The notes under the pieces were generated by a model that saw only the letters and a list, made by a program, of their open reading frames with translations, was not told the DNA's origin and ran no database searches. Of a stretch of 64,000 nucleotides of DNA, positions 6,654-14,434 are shown piece after piece (position 1 is the first letter of the stretch; each line of letters starts with the position of its first letter). The DNA is from Pseudomonadota bacterium (GTDB lineage: Bacteria > Pseudomonadota > Gammaproteobacteria > Burkholderiales > Burkholderiaceae_C), in NCBI GenBank assembly GCA_021816585.1, contig JAKAXL010000002.1, forward strand, positions 124,001 to 188,000. Direction: 5' to 3'. The position numbers and the translations under genes were made by a program.

Positions 6654-7205
6654 ATGAGCATCAGCACCACACCCGCCGGCAACCCTGTCGGTGCCGCGAA
6701 CGAGGCGCGCCTGCGCGCGAGCGGCGTCAGCCTCACCACCGACTACGGCAAGTGGGCCCTGAGCCTCGCCCGCACATCAAAGGTTCACCTGTGCATGGCG
6801 CGGAAGGATTTCGACTTCGTGTGCATCCAGCCGGGTGATGGTGCCGGCCACCGCTGCGCGCTCCATGGTGGCGCCAGCCGGGGCCCGAGGACACCGGAGG
6901 GCAAGGCACGGTCCGCAGCCAACCTGCGCCAAAACCGCATGCGCGGCCCGATCCACTGGGCTGCCGAAGGGGGTGCAGCGCCAGCGCCAGGCGAGCAGCC
7001 AGCAGCACCCGTTGCGCCGGGCGCCGGCGTGGGCGAGTACCTCACCCACGAGGAGGTCGCCACGCTCACCGGCAAGCAGCGCGCGGCCGCGCAGTGCAGG
7101 GTGCTGCAGGCGCTGGGCATTCCCTTCCTGCGGCGTGACGGCGTGCCAATTGTCTCCCGCGTGCTGGTGCAGCAGGCCATGACCGGCGCCGGCGGCGCGC
7201 GGTAG
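6654..7205 (+). CDS. HGG/Cys3His domain fused to DUF4224
   Basis: 183 residues. Residues 35-95 carry C47, C57, C68 and H71 with the spacing C-x9-C-x10-C-x2-H and HGGASRGPRTPEGKARSA, matching the protein at 1007-1375. An Ala/Pro linker follows. Residues about 127-175 (YLTHEEVATLTGKQRAAAQCRV, then LGIPFLRRDGVPIVSRVLV) match DUF4224, a small domain usually encoded immediately upstream of phage tyrosine integrases. Here no integrase follows; the next 600 bases are gene-poor and end at a tRNA. The ATG at 6654 has GAGGAA upstream, and the frame's earlier codons add nothing recognisable. DNA binding near an attachment site is a plausible but unproven role. Confidence 0.7.
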   Translation: MSISTTPAGNPVGAANEARLRASGVSLTTDYGKWALSLARTSKVHLCMARKDFDFVCIQPGDGAGHRCALHGGASRGPRTPEGKARSAANLRQNRMRGPIHWAAEGGAAPAPGEQPAAPVAPGAGVGEYLTHEEVATLTGKQRAAAQCRVLQALGIPFLRRDGVPIVSRVLVQQAMTGAGGAR

Positions 7206-7823
7206 GACTGGGAGGGTTCGGAGGGTGTTCCAGGCGATTCAGGCCGTGCTGGCGCCGCCCTGCTCGAACCCTGCCGAACGCCTCGGGAACCACCTCAACT
7301 GCAGTTTTCCGGCGTCCTGACGCCGCGGAGGAGGGGGTTTGGATAGGGTTCGGTGCGCCGCGGCTTTTCCGCTCGAGCGAGGGGCCGCGGTTCGGTCCGA
7401 ACTACCGAGATCCAGCACACGATAATGTGCATTATCGGTGTAGGCAATTCGCCACCGGCGCCGCCCCGTGGCGCTCGAGGTGCAGCGCCTCGGCGGCGTC
7501 CGAACCTGGGTTCGGAGGTGCCGGCGATGGCGGTCCGTGACGTCTTGCCGCGCGGTCGTGAGGCCGTCCTGGACGTCCAAGTGCTGGCAGCCGAGGGGCA
7601 CACCGCCCGGCAGCATCATGGGTGGCTGCGCGTCATCGATCTGGGGCGCCGGGCGCTGGAATCATGCCGGCGACATGGGCGGCTGGGTCCGACATTTCCC
7701 TGCGCGAGCTCCATGACCACGGGAGGGCAGGCATTTCGCTCCAACCCTTCCACTGCCATTACATGGCGCCGGTCTGGAGCTATGTGGTTCGGGCGGAATC
7801 GCCCCGGGAGCCGCTATTTTGCT
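7206..7823. other. gene-poor junction between accessory region and tRNA-Ile
   Basis: No credible gene is visible on either strand. It contains the 18-bp palindrome at 7420-7437 and abuts the 3' end of tRNA-Ile(CAU). By position it is the expected attachment-site flank of an integrated element, with the integrase gene either lost or at the far end outside this window. Confidence 0.45.
7420..7437. repeat. 18-bp palindrome with XerCD-site-like geometry
   Basis: CGATAATG-tg-CATTATCG is a perfect inverted repeat with a 2-base centre, and GTGT/ACAC flanks nearly extend it. Read as arms around a 6-base centre it is ...GATAA-TGTGCA-TTATC..., resembling the inner part of dif sites (ATAA-TGTATA-TTAT). 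The outer arms do not match the dif consensus. It could equally be a repressor operator. Confidence 0.4.
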
Positions 7824-7899
7824 TGGTGGGCCCTGCGGGGCTCGAACCCGCAACCAACGGATTATGAGTCCGCTGCTCTGACCATTGAGCTAAGGGCCC
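7824..7899 (-). tRNA. tRNA-Ile(CAU) (lysidine-type tRNA-Ile2)
   Basis: On the minus strand the sequence begins GGGCCCTTAGCTCAATGG and ends AGGGCCC-A-CCA with the CCA encoded. The seven-pair acceptor stem, GGTTCGAGCCC T-arm and anticodon stem GCGGA/TCCGT enclose loop CTCATAA, giving anticodon CAT. The overall sequence resembles E. coli ileX rather than initiator or elongator Met tRNA, so C34 is expected to be converted to lysidine by TilS and to read AUA. Its 3' end faces the accessory region, the orientation in which elements integrate. Confidence 0.9.
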
Positions 7900-8002
7900 G
7901 CGGGGGGCGCGGCGGCGGCGCCTCCAGGGGAAGCGGGGATTCTACCGGTGGGGTCGCGGGCTTCGCGGCGGGTGGGCGCGGCGCCGCGGCGGGCGGCCCA
8001 CA

Positions 8003-8566
8003 ATGCGCGCGATGGGGCGAAGCGCGCGCGGGGTCACGCTGCTGGAGGCGATGGTGGTGGTCGCGGTGATGGCGGTGTGCCTGTGCGTGGCGCTGCCTTC
8101 GCTGGTCGACGCGCTGCGTGCGCAACGGGTGCGCGCGGCCTCGTCGGAACTGCTCGACGCCTTGCGCCTGGCGCGGCTGGAGGCCTTGCGCCTGGGGCTA
8201 CCGGTGCGCCTGTGCCCGAGTTCCGCTGGCCTGGCCTGCGAGCCGGGGGCTCGCTGGGAGCAGGGCTGGGTGGCGCTGGCCGACGAGGGCCCCGCGCGTG
8301 TGCTGGCCGTCGGCGCGCCGCGGCCGGGCGTGCGCATCGACTCCGACCCGGTGCTGGCGCGCGGCGCGCGCTTCGATGCCGCCGGCTGGCCGCGCCAGCC
8401 CGGCGGGGCGCTGCTGATGGGGCGCTGGCAGGTGTGCCCCGCGGGGGACGGCCCGGCGCGCGTGGCCGGGCGCGAACTGGTGATGTCGTCCGGCGGGCGC
8501 CTGCGCGAGGCGGTGCTCGATTGCGCTAACGCTGGCTCAACGCATTGCCGACCAGCTTCGCGGTGA
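8003..8566 (+). CDS. GspH/FimT-type minor pseudopilin
   Basis: 187 residues. The N-terminus has a type IV prepilin signal: a short basic leader ending in Gly, then [20 protein letters not shown] with Glu at +5 of the mature protein. Cleavage after that Gly by a PilD-type peptidase, such as the one at 53584-54453, is expected. The body ([10 protein letters not shown]...[12 protein letters not shown]) follows the GspH/FimT minor-pseudopilin family, with cysteines at typical places. Such proteins prime or cap type IV pili. The ATG at 8012 would serve equally well as the start. Its last 41 bases overlap the 3' end of hrcA on the other strand. Confidence 0.75.
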   Translation: MRAMGRSARGVTLLEAMVVVAVMAVCLCVALPSLVDALRAQRVRAASSELLDALRLARLEALRLGLPVRLCPSSAGLACEPGARWEQGWVALADEGPARVLAVGAPRPGVRIDSDPVLARGARFDAAGWPRQPGGALLMGRWQVCPAGDGPARVAGRELVMSSGGRLREAVLDCANAGSTHCRPASR

Positions 8567-9545
8567 TGTCGACGATGCGGATCATGCGCTCGTAGGGCAT
8601 GCGGGTGGGGCCGATCACGCCGAGGGTTCCGACCACCCGTCCGTCGACCTCGTACGGGGACGTGATCACCGACAGTTCCTCGAAGGGGACCACCTCGTTC
8701 TCGCCGCCGATGTAGATGCGCACCCCCTCGGAGCGGTCGGAGCTTTCCAGCAGGCGCAGCAGCAGGGACTTCTGCTCGAACAGGTCGAACAGCCGGCGCA
8801 GGCTGGCGAGGTCGCCCGACAGGTCGTCGACGCGCAGCAGTTGCTGCTGCCCGGACACCACCACCTGTTCCTGCTGCTCGGCGGCGGCCTGGCTGGCGGC
8901 GGCCACCGCGGCCTGCATCAGCCCGACGATCTCGCCGCGCAGGTTCTCCACCTCGCCGCGCAACTGCGCGGCCATCTGCTCGAAACTCAGGCCGCTGCAA
9001 TGCGCGTTCAGGTAGTTGGCCGCCTCGGTCAGCTGCGACTGCGTGTACGGGTGGGTGGAGGTGATGATGCGGTTCTGCACGTCGCCGGTGGCATCCACCA
9101 GGATCACCAGGATGCGCTGCGCCGACAGGCGCAGGAATTCGATGTGGCGGAACGCGGCGTCGCGCCGCGGGCTCATCACCACGCCGACGAAGTGCGACAG
9201 GTTCGACAGCAGTCGCGCGGCATTGACGATCACCTTCTGCGGCTCCACGCCGGACAGCTCGGAGCGGAAGCGCTGCTCGAGCTCGCCGGCCTCGCCCAGC
9301 GGGTGCGCGGTGAGCATGGTGTCGACGAACAGCCGGTAGCCGCGCGCGGTCGGCACGCGTCCGGCCGAGGTGTGGGGGCTGGCGATCAGCCCGAGCTCCT
9401 CGAGGTCGGCCATCACGTTGCGGATGGTGGCCGCGGACAATTCCAGCCCCGAGGCCCGCGAAAGCGTGCGCGAGCCGACCGGCTGGCCGTCGGCGATGTA
9501 GCGCTCGATCAGGGTCTTGAGCAGGACTCGGGCTCGTTCATCCAT
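8526..9545 (-). CDS. hrcA: heat-inducible transcription repressor HrcA
   Basis: 339 residues, full length for HrcA, which represses groE/dnaK operons by binding CIRCE and responds to GroEL availability. The N-terminal winged helix ([20 protein letters not shown], with [30 protein letters not shown]) is intact. The central GAF-like domain and C-terminal [28 protein letters not shown] are diagnostic. No CIRCE element is seen in this window. An 18-bp palindrome lies three bases before the start codon and contains a -10-like TAAAAT, so transcription may start almost at the ATG. Divergent from nadK. Confidence 0.95.
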   Translation of the reverse strand: MDERARVLLKTLIERYIADGQPVGSRTLSRASGLELSAATIRNVMADLEELGLIASPHTSAGRVPTARGYRLFVDTMLTAHPLGEAGELEQRFRSELSGVEPQKVIVNAARLLSNLSHFVGVVMSPRRDAAFRHIEFLRLSAQRILVILVDATGDVQNRIITSTHPYTQSQLTEAANYLNAHCSGLSFEQMAAQLRGEVENLRGEIVGLMQAAVAAASQAAAEQQEQVVVSGQQQLLRVDDLSGDLASLRRLFDLFEQKSLLLRLLESSDRSEGVRIYIGGENEVVPFEELSVITSPYEVDGRVVGTLGVIGPTRMPYERMIRIVDITAKLVGNALSQR

Positions 9546-9547
9546 GG

Positions 9548-9565
9548 GGGGATTTTAAAATCCCC
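9548..9565. promoter_or_regulatory. 18-bp perfect palindrome at the hrcA start
   Basis: GGGGATTTTAAAATCCCC, perfectly self-complementary, ending three bases before the hrcA ATG and about 150 bases upstream of nadK. The AT core contains TAAAAT on both strands and could act as a -10 element. A bidirectional promoter/operator is the simplest reading. Confidence 0.5.
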
Positions 9566-9713
9566 GGCGGCAGGTGTGGGGGCGGCCCGCGGCGGCCGGC
9601 TCCGGCGGCGCCCGCCTGGCGCCGCCTGTGCTGTAATTCCGTGCATTCCCGGCGCGCGCCCGCGGCGCGCGAGCGGTGCGTGCCCATCCGAGCGTGTTCA
9701 CCGCATCGAGCCC

Positions 9714-10610
9714 ATGTCCACTCCCGTTTTCCAGCACGCAGTCCTGATCGGCAAGCACCAGGCCGGCGGAGTCTCGCGCACCCTCGGCGAGATCGCGTCG
9801 TGGCTGACGGTGCAGGGGGTCGAGCCGGTGATCGAGGAACAGACCTCGCTGCAGTGCGAACTGCCGGGCTACCCCAGTGCCACGCTGCAGGAAGTCGGGC
9901 ACGGCGCGTCCGGCGACTGGGTCGCCATCGTCGTCGGCGGCGACGGCACGATGCTGGGCGCGGCGCGCCAGCTGGCGCCTTCGGGGGTGCCGCTGATGGG
10001 CATCAACTCGGGGCGCCTGGGCTTCATCACCGACATCGCCGAGGCGCAGTGGCCGCAGGCGCTGGGCGCGATGCTGGCCGGGCATTTCGAGCGCGAGCAG
10101 CGCGCGGTGCTGGCCGGCCAGGTGCTGCGCGACGGCGAGACGATCTACAGCGGCATCGCCATCAACGACGTGGTGGTCAACCGCAGCGGCGCCACCGGGC
10201 TGGTGGAGTTGCGCGTGGAGGTCGACGGCCGCGCGATGTACGCGCAGCGCGCCGACGGGCTGATCGTGGCCACGCCGACCGGCTCCACCGCCTACGCGAT
10301 GTCGGCCGGCGGGCCGATCCTGCACCCCAGCCTGCCCGGGCTGGTGCTGGTGCCGATCGCCGCGCACACGCTGTCGAATCGCCCGATCGTGCTGCCCGAG
10401 CAGGTGCACATCGAGATCGAGGTGGCGTCGCGCAGCGACGTCGGGGTGAACTTCGACATGCAGCATTTCGCCGACCTGCTCGGCGGCGACCGCATCCGCC
10501 TGCGCATCGCGCCGTACCGCGCGGTGTTCCTGCACCCGCCCGGGTGGAGCTACTTCTCGACCCTGCGCAAGAAGCTGCACTGGCACGAGATCCTCGGGGT
10601 CGAGGACTGA
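9714..10610 (+). CDS. nadK: NAD kinase
   Basis: 298 residues, the normal length. NadK phosphorylates NAD to NADP in the cytoplasm. The GGDGT signature is at residues 75-79, followed by GINSGRLGF and the conserved NDVVVNRS and TPTGSTAYAMSAGGPI segments that form the NAD site. The ATG was chosen because it begins MSTPVFQHAVLIGK, aligning with the family N-terminus; the open frame upstream runs back over hrcA and is not coding. It is divergent from hrcA and followed 31 bases later by recN, the common betaproteobacterial order hrcA-nadK-recN. Confidence 0.95.
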   Translation: MSTPVFQHAVLIGKHQAGGVSRTLGEIASWLTVQGVEPVIEEQTSLQCELPGYPSATLQEVGHGASGDWVAIVVGGDGTMLGAARQLAPSGVPLMGINSGRLGFITDIAEAQWPQALGAMLAGHFEREQRAVLAGQVLRDGETIYSGIAINDVVVNRSGATGLVELRVEVDGRAMYAQRADGLIVATPTGSTAYAMSAGGPILHPSLPGLVLVPIAAHTLSNRPIVLPEQVHIEIEVASRSDVGVNFDMQHFADLLGGDRIRLRIAPYRAVFLHPPGWSYFSTLRKKLHWHEILGVED

Positions 10611-10641
10611 AGCCCCGAACCAGCCCGCCGGATCCCGAACC

Positions 10642-12327
10642 ATGCTGCGCCGACTGCATATCCGTGACTTCGTGCTGGTGGACGAACTCGAGCTGGAGTT
10701 CGGCGCCGGCTTCACCGCGCTGACCGGCGAGACCGGCGCCGGCAAGTCGATCCTGATCGATGCGCTGAAGCTGGCGCTGGGCGAGCGCGGCGACGCCTCG
10801 GTGCTGCAGCCGGGAGCCGCGCGCGCCGAGATCAGCGCCGAGTTCGACACCCCGCCGGAACTCGCGCCGTGGCTGGACGAGCAGGGCTTCGAGCACGACG
10901 CCACCTTGCTGCTGCGGCGGGTCATCGACGCACAGGGGCGCTCGCGGGGTTTTCTCAACGGCAGCCCGGCGACCCTGGCGCAGTTGCGCCGGGCCGGCGA
11001 GGCGCTGGTCGACATCCACGGCCAGCATGCCTGGCAGAGCCTGGCGCGCAGCGACTGCGCGCGCGACCTGCTCGACGCCTACGCCGGCGCGGGTGCCGAG
11101 CGCCAGGCCTGCGCACAGGCCTGGCGCGACTGGCGCGACGCCGACGAGCGCCTGCGCGCGGCGCGCGACGACGCCGGCCAGCTGCAGCGCGAGCGCGAGG
11201 CGCTGCAGCTCGAACTGGCCGAGCTGGAACGCCTGGCGCCGCAGGAAGGTGAATGGGAGCCGCTGAACGCCGAGCACCGGCGCCTGGCGCACGCGGCCGA
11301 GCTGATCGAGCAGCTGCAGGCGGCCTCGGCCTGGCTGGACGACGACGAGACCGGTGCGCTGCGCATGCTGGCGCGCGCGCAGCAGGCGCTGCAGTCGGCC
11401 GCCGGGATCGACGCCGGGCTGCAGCCGCTGCTCGAGCAGATGGAGCAGATGGGCACGCTGGGCGCCGAACTCGGGCATGAGGTGGCGGCGCGGCTGCGCC
11501 AGGCCGACGTCGACCCGCAACGCCTGGCCGAGGTCGACGCGCGCATTTCCGCGTGGCTGGCGCAGGCGCGCCGGCAGCGCGTCGGCGCCGATGAGCTGCC
11601 GGCGCACTGGCAGCGCTTGCGCGCGCGCCGCGAGCAGCTGGAGCAGGGCGCCGACCTCGACGCGCTGGCCGCGCGCGAGCGCGCGGCGCAGGCGGCGCTG
11701 CGCGAGGTCGCGGCGCGCCTGAGCGAGCGCCGCGCCGGCGCGGCGACCCGGCTGGCCGCCGGCGTGCGCCAGCTGATGCAGGAACTCGGCATGAAGGGCG
11801 GAGACTTCGAGGTGGCGCTGCGCGAGCTGCCGCAGCCGCAGGCCGCGGGCGCCGAGTCGGTGGAACTGCTGGTGGCCGGGCACGCCGGCGCCGAGCTGCG
11901 CCCGCTGGCGCGCGTGGCCTCGGGCGGCGAGCTGTCGCGCATCGCGCTGGCGCTGGCCGCCACCACCGCCGCGCAGCAGCCGCTGGGCACGCTGATGTTC
12001 GACGAGGTCGACGCCGGCATCGGCGGCGCCGTCGCGCACACCGTGGGGCGGCTGCTGGCCGGCCTGGGCGCCGACCGCCAGGTGCTGGCGGTGACCCACC
12101 TGGCGCAGGTGGCCGCCGGCGCGTCGCGCCACCTGCAGGTCGACAAGCGCAGCCGCGACGGCCGCAGTTTCAGCCGCGTCGGCGAACTGGACGAGCCGGC
12201 GCGGGTGCGCGAGATCGCGCGCATGCTGGGCGGCGACGCGTCGTCCGAGGTCGCGCTGGCGCATGCGCGTGAAATGCTGCAGGCGGCCGCGGCGCCGCGC
12301 GGGCGGCGCAGGCGTGGCGCGGCCTGA
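10642..12327 (+). CDS. recN: DNA repair protein RecN
   Basis: 561 residues, full-length SMC-like ATPase for double-strand break repair. The Walker A GETGAGKS is at residues 29-36 and VDIHGQHAWQSL is present. A long coiled-coil middle rich in Arg, Glu and Ala contains DPQRLAEVDAR. The C-terminal ABC motifs are ARVASGGELSRIALA and the Walker B LMFDEVDAGIGG. No SOS box was identified upstream, so LexA control is not shown. Downstream rapZ follows 31 bases later. Confidence 0.95.
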   Translation: MLRRLHIRDFVLVDELELEFGAGFTALTGETGAGKSILIDALKLALGERGDASVLQPGAARAEISAEFDTPPELAPWLDEQGFEHDATLLLRRVIDAQGRSRGFLNGSPATLAQLRRAGEALVDIHGQHAWQSLARSDCARDLLDAYAGAGAERQACAQAWRDWRDADERLRAARDDAGQLQREREALQLELAELERLAPQEGEWEPLNAEHRRLAHAAELIEQLQAASAWLDDDETGALRMLARAQQALQSAAGIDAGLQPLLEQMEQMGTLGAELGHEVAARLRQADVDPQRLAEVDARISAWLAQARRQRVGADELPAHWQRLRARREQLEQGADLDALAARERAAQAALREVAARLSERRAGAATRLAAGVRQLMQELGMKGGDFEVALRELPQPQAAGAESVELLVAGHAGAELRPLARVASGGELSRIALALAATTAAQQPLGTLMFDEVDAGIGGAVAHTVGRLLAGLGADRQVLAVTHLAQVAAGASRHLQVDKRSRDGRSFSRVGELDEPARVREIARMLGGDASSEVALAHAREMLQAAAAPRGRRRRGAA

Positions 12328-12358
12328 ACGCCGCGCAACCGAGAAGGGGAGCCAGCCG

Positions 12359-13348
12359 ATGCCATCGCAGACGACGAATCCACCCGGCCCGTCCGACCCG
12401 GCGGATCCGCGGCACACCCCGACGGCGGCGCCGCACGACGCGCGGGCGCTGCGCGTGGTGTTGCTGTCCGGGGTGTCCGGCTCGGGCAAGACCATCGCGC
12501 TGAACTCGCTGGAGGACGCCGGCTACTACTGTGTCGACAACCTGCCGGCGCAACTGGTCGACGAATTGCTGGCGGTGGCGATGCAGGCCGGCTACCGGCG
12601 CCTGGCCATCGCCATGGATGCGCGCGGCGCCGAGGGCCTGGGCCTGCTGCCCGAGCTGGTGCAGCGCCTGCGCGCGCAATGCGACCTGCATTTCATCTAC
12701 CTGGACTGCGGCACCGACACGCTGGTGCAGCGTTTTTCCGAGACACGGCGCGCGCACCCGCTGACGGCGCGTCGCGGCGAGCTGGCGCGCAGCACGCCGG
12801 GGCGGCCTTCGCCGGCATCGGCGCCGGCGTTGGTCGAGGCCATCGAACTCGAGCGCGAGCTGCTCGCCCCGGTGGCCCGGCTCGGGCTGCACATCGACAC
12901 CAGCGGCCTGCGCCCGGCCCAGCTGCGCGCGTGGGTGCGCCAGGTCGTGCAGCTGGAGGCCTCGCGCCTGACCCTGCTGTTCGAGTCCTTCGCGTTCAAG
13001 CACGGGGTGGCGCTGGACGCGGACTTCGTGTTCGACGTGCGCATGCTGCCCAACCCGCATTACGACCCGCAGCTGCGCCCGCTCAACGGACGCGACGCCC
13101 CGGTGGCCGAGTTCCTGCGCGCGCAGCCGACGGTCATGCGCATGCTGGCGAACCTGCGGGACTTTCTCGAGCAATGGCTGCCGGAGATGGCGCAGGACCA
13201 GCGCAGCTACGTGGTGGTGGCCATCGGCTGCACCGGCGGGCAGCACCGCTCGGTGTTCCTGGCCGAGGAGCTGGGGCGCCACTTCGCGCAGCGCCACAGC
13301 GTGCTGGTGCGCCACCGCGAGCTCGACGCCGCCGGCGGCGCGGACTGA
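12359..13348 (+). CDS. rapZ: RNase adapter / nucleotide-binding protein RapZ
   Basis: 329 residues. RapZ binds nucleotides and, in enterobacteria, presents the small RNA GlmZ to RNase E; in betaproteobacteria the target is not established. Walker A GVSGSGKT is at 38-45. DAGYYCVDNLP and the C-terminal VVVAIGCTGGQHRSVF with LVRHREL are diagnostic. The N-terminus has about 30 extra Pro/Ala/Thr residues before the core, and a roughly 15-residue Pro/Ser/Ala insertion follows [19 protein letters not shown] precedes the ATG. Its stop abuts the mutY stop on the other strand without a single base between. Confidence 0.9.
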   Translation: MPSQTTNPPGPSDPADPRHTPTAAPHDARALRVVLLSGVSGSGKTIALNSLEDAGYYCVDNLPAQLVDELLAVAMQAGYRRLAIAMDARGAEGLGLLPELVQRLRAQCDLHFIYLDCGTDTLVQRFSETRRAHPLTARRGELARSTPGRPSPASAPALVEAIELERELLAPVARLGLHIDTSGLRPAQLRAWVRQVVQLEASRLTLLFESFAFKHGVALDADFVFDVRMLPNPHYDPQLRPLNGRDAPVAEFLRAQPTVMRMLANLRDFLEQWLPEMAQDQRSYVVVAIGCTGGQHRSVFLAEELGRHFAQRHSVLVRHRELDAAGGAD

Positions 13349-14434
13349 TCAGTCCGGCGAGGTCTCGCGCAGCAGCCGGCGCACCGGTGCCGGAAGCCCC
13401 AGGCGCAGCGCTTCGTCGAGCGCATACCAGCCGCCCGGCTCGCCGTCTTCGCGTGCCAGCCCATGCGCGCGCACCAGCACCTGCAGCGGTTGCAGCAGCA
13501 GGTCCATGTGGGTCAGCACATGGCGCAGCGGCGCGCCCTCGTGCTGCGCCACCACCTCGCCCAGCTCGCGCGCCTGCTGCAGCGCGCCGGCCGCGTCGTC
13601 GTGGCCGGGCAGGCACCACAGGCCGGGCCAGATGCCGTGGGCGTCGCGGCGCTGCAGCCAGACGCGGGTGGCGCCGGCCTCCTCGCTGCGCGCCCACAGC
13701 AGCACCAGGCTGCGCGTGCGCCGCGCCGCGCGCGGGGCGCGCGCCGTCACCGCCTGCGCCGCCCGCGCATCGCCGCCGCGCGGACAGTCGGCGGTGAAGG
13801 GGCAGCCCGCGCAGTCGGGCTGCGTCGGCGCGCACAGCGTGGCGCCGAGGTCCATCAATCCCTGGGTGTAGGCCTCGATGTCCTGCGGCGGCAGCAGGGA
13901 CTGCGCGAGCTCCCACATCGCGCGCAGCGACGCGGCATCGGCCGGACGCGGCAGCGCGAAGGCGCGTCCCAGCACGCGCTGCACGTTGGCGTCCAGAATG
14001 GCCTCGCGCCCGCCGAAGCAGAACGCGGCGATCGCCGCCGCCGTCGAGCGGCCGATGCCCGCCAGGGCCTGCAGCTGCTCGCGGCTGCGCGGGAACTCGC
14101 CGCCATGCCGCTCGACGAGCTGGCGCGCGCAGGCGTGCAGGTTGCGGGCGCGCCGGTAGTAGCCCAGGCCGCTCCACTGCGCCAGCACCTCGTCCAGCGG
14201 CGCCGCGGCCAGCGCGCGCAGGTCGGGGAAGCGCTGCAGGAAGGCCTCGTAGTAGCGCAGCACGGTGTCGACCCGGGTCTGCTGCAGCATGATCTCCGAC
14301 ACCCACACGCGGTACGGGTCGCGGCTGCGCTGCCACGGCAGGTCGTGGCGCCCGTGCACGCGTTGCCAGGCCACCAGGCGCGGCGCGAACTCCGCGGGCT
14401 CGATACGCCGCGCGGCGTCGTGCTGCGTCGGCAT
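13349..14434 (-). CDS. mutY: A/G-specific adenine glycosylase MutY
   Basis: 361 residues. It removes adenine mispaired with 8-oxoguanine, the partner activity of MutM encoded two genes upstream. The catalytic pair is visible as E47 (SEIMLQQT) and D148 (LDANVQRVLGR) with helix-hairpin-helix LAGIGRSTAAAI. The 4Fe-4S ligands are C201, C208, C211 and C217 (C-x6-C-x2-C-x5-C). The C-terminal NUDIX-like domain that recognises oxoG spans about 230-361. The start ATG overlaps the stop of the dynamin-like gene (TGATG), so the two are coupled. Confidence 0.95.
   Translation of the reverse strand: MPTQHDAARRIEPAEFAPRLVAWQRVHGRHDLPWQRSRDPYRVWVSEIMLQQTRVDTVLRYYEAFLQRFPDLRALAAAPLDEVLAQWSGLGYYRRARNLHACARQLVERHGGEFPRSREQLQALAGIGRSTAAAIAAFCFGGREAILDANVQRVLGRAFALPRPADAASLRAMWELAQSLLPPQDIEAYTQGLMDLGATLCAPTQPDCAGCPFTADCPRGGDARAAQAVTARAPRAARRTRSLVLLWARSEEAGATRVWLQRRDAHGIWPGLWCLPGHDDAAGALQQARELGEVVAQHEGAPLRHVLTHMDLLLQPLQVLVRAHGLAREDGEPGGWYALDEALRLGLPAPVRRLLRETSPD

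Noticed and set aside
7353-8069. Open frame of 238 codons containing ALRGSNPQPTDYESAALTIEL
   Set aside because: This peptide is the well-known false translation of a tRNA gene on the opposite strand; the frame covers tRNA-Ile(CAU) and has no independent support.
10177-12495. Minus-strand open frame of 772 codons
   Set aside because: Antisense to recN and nadK with repetitive Gln/Arg/Ala/Leu composition; no recognisable fold.
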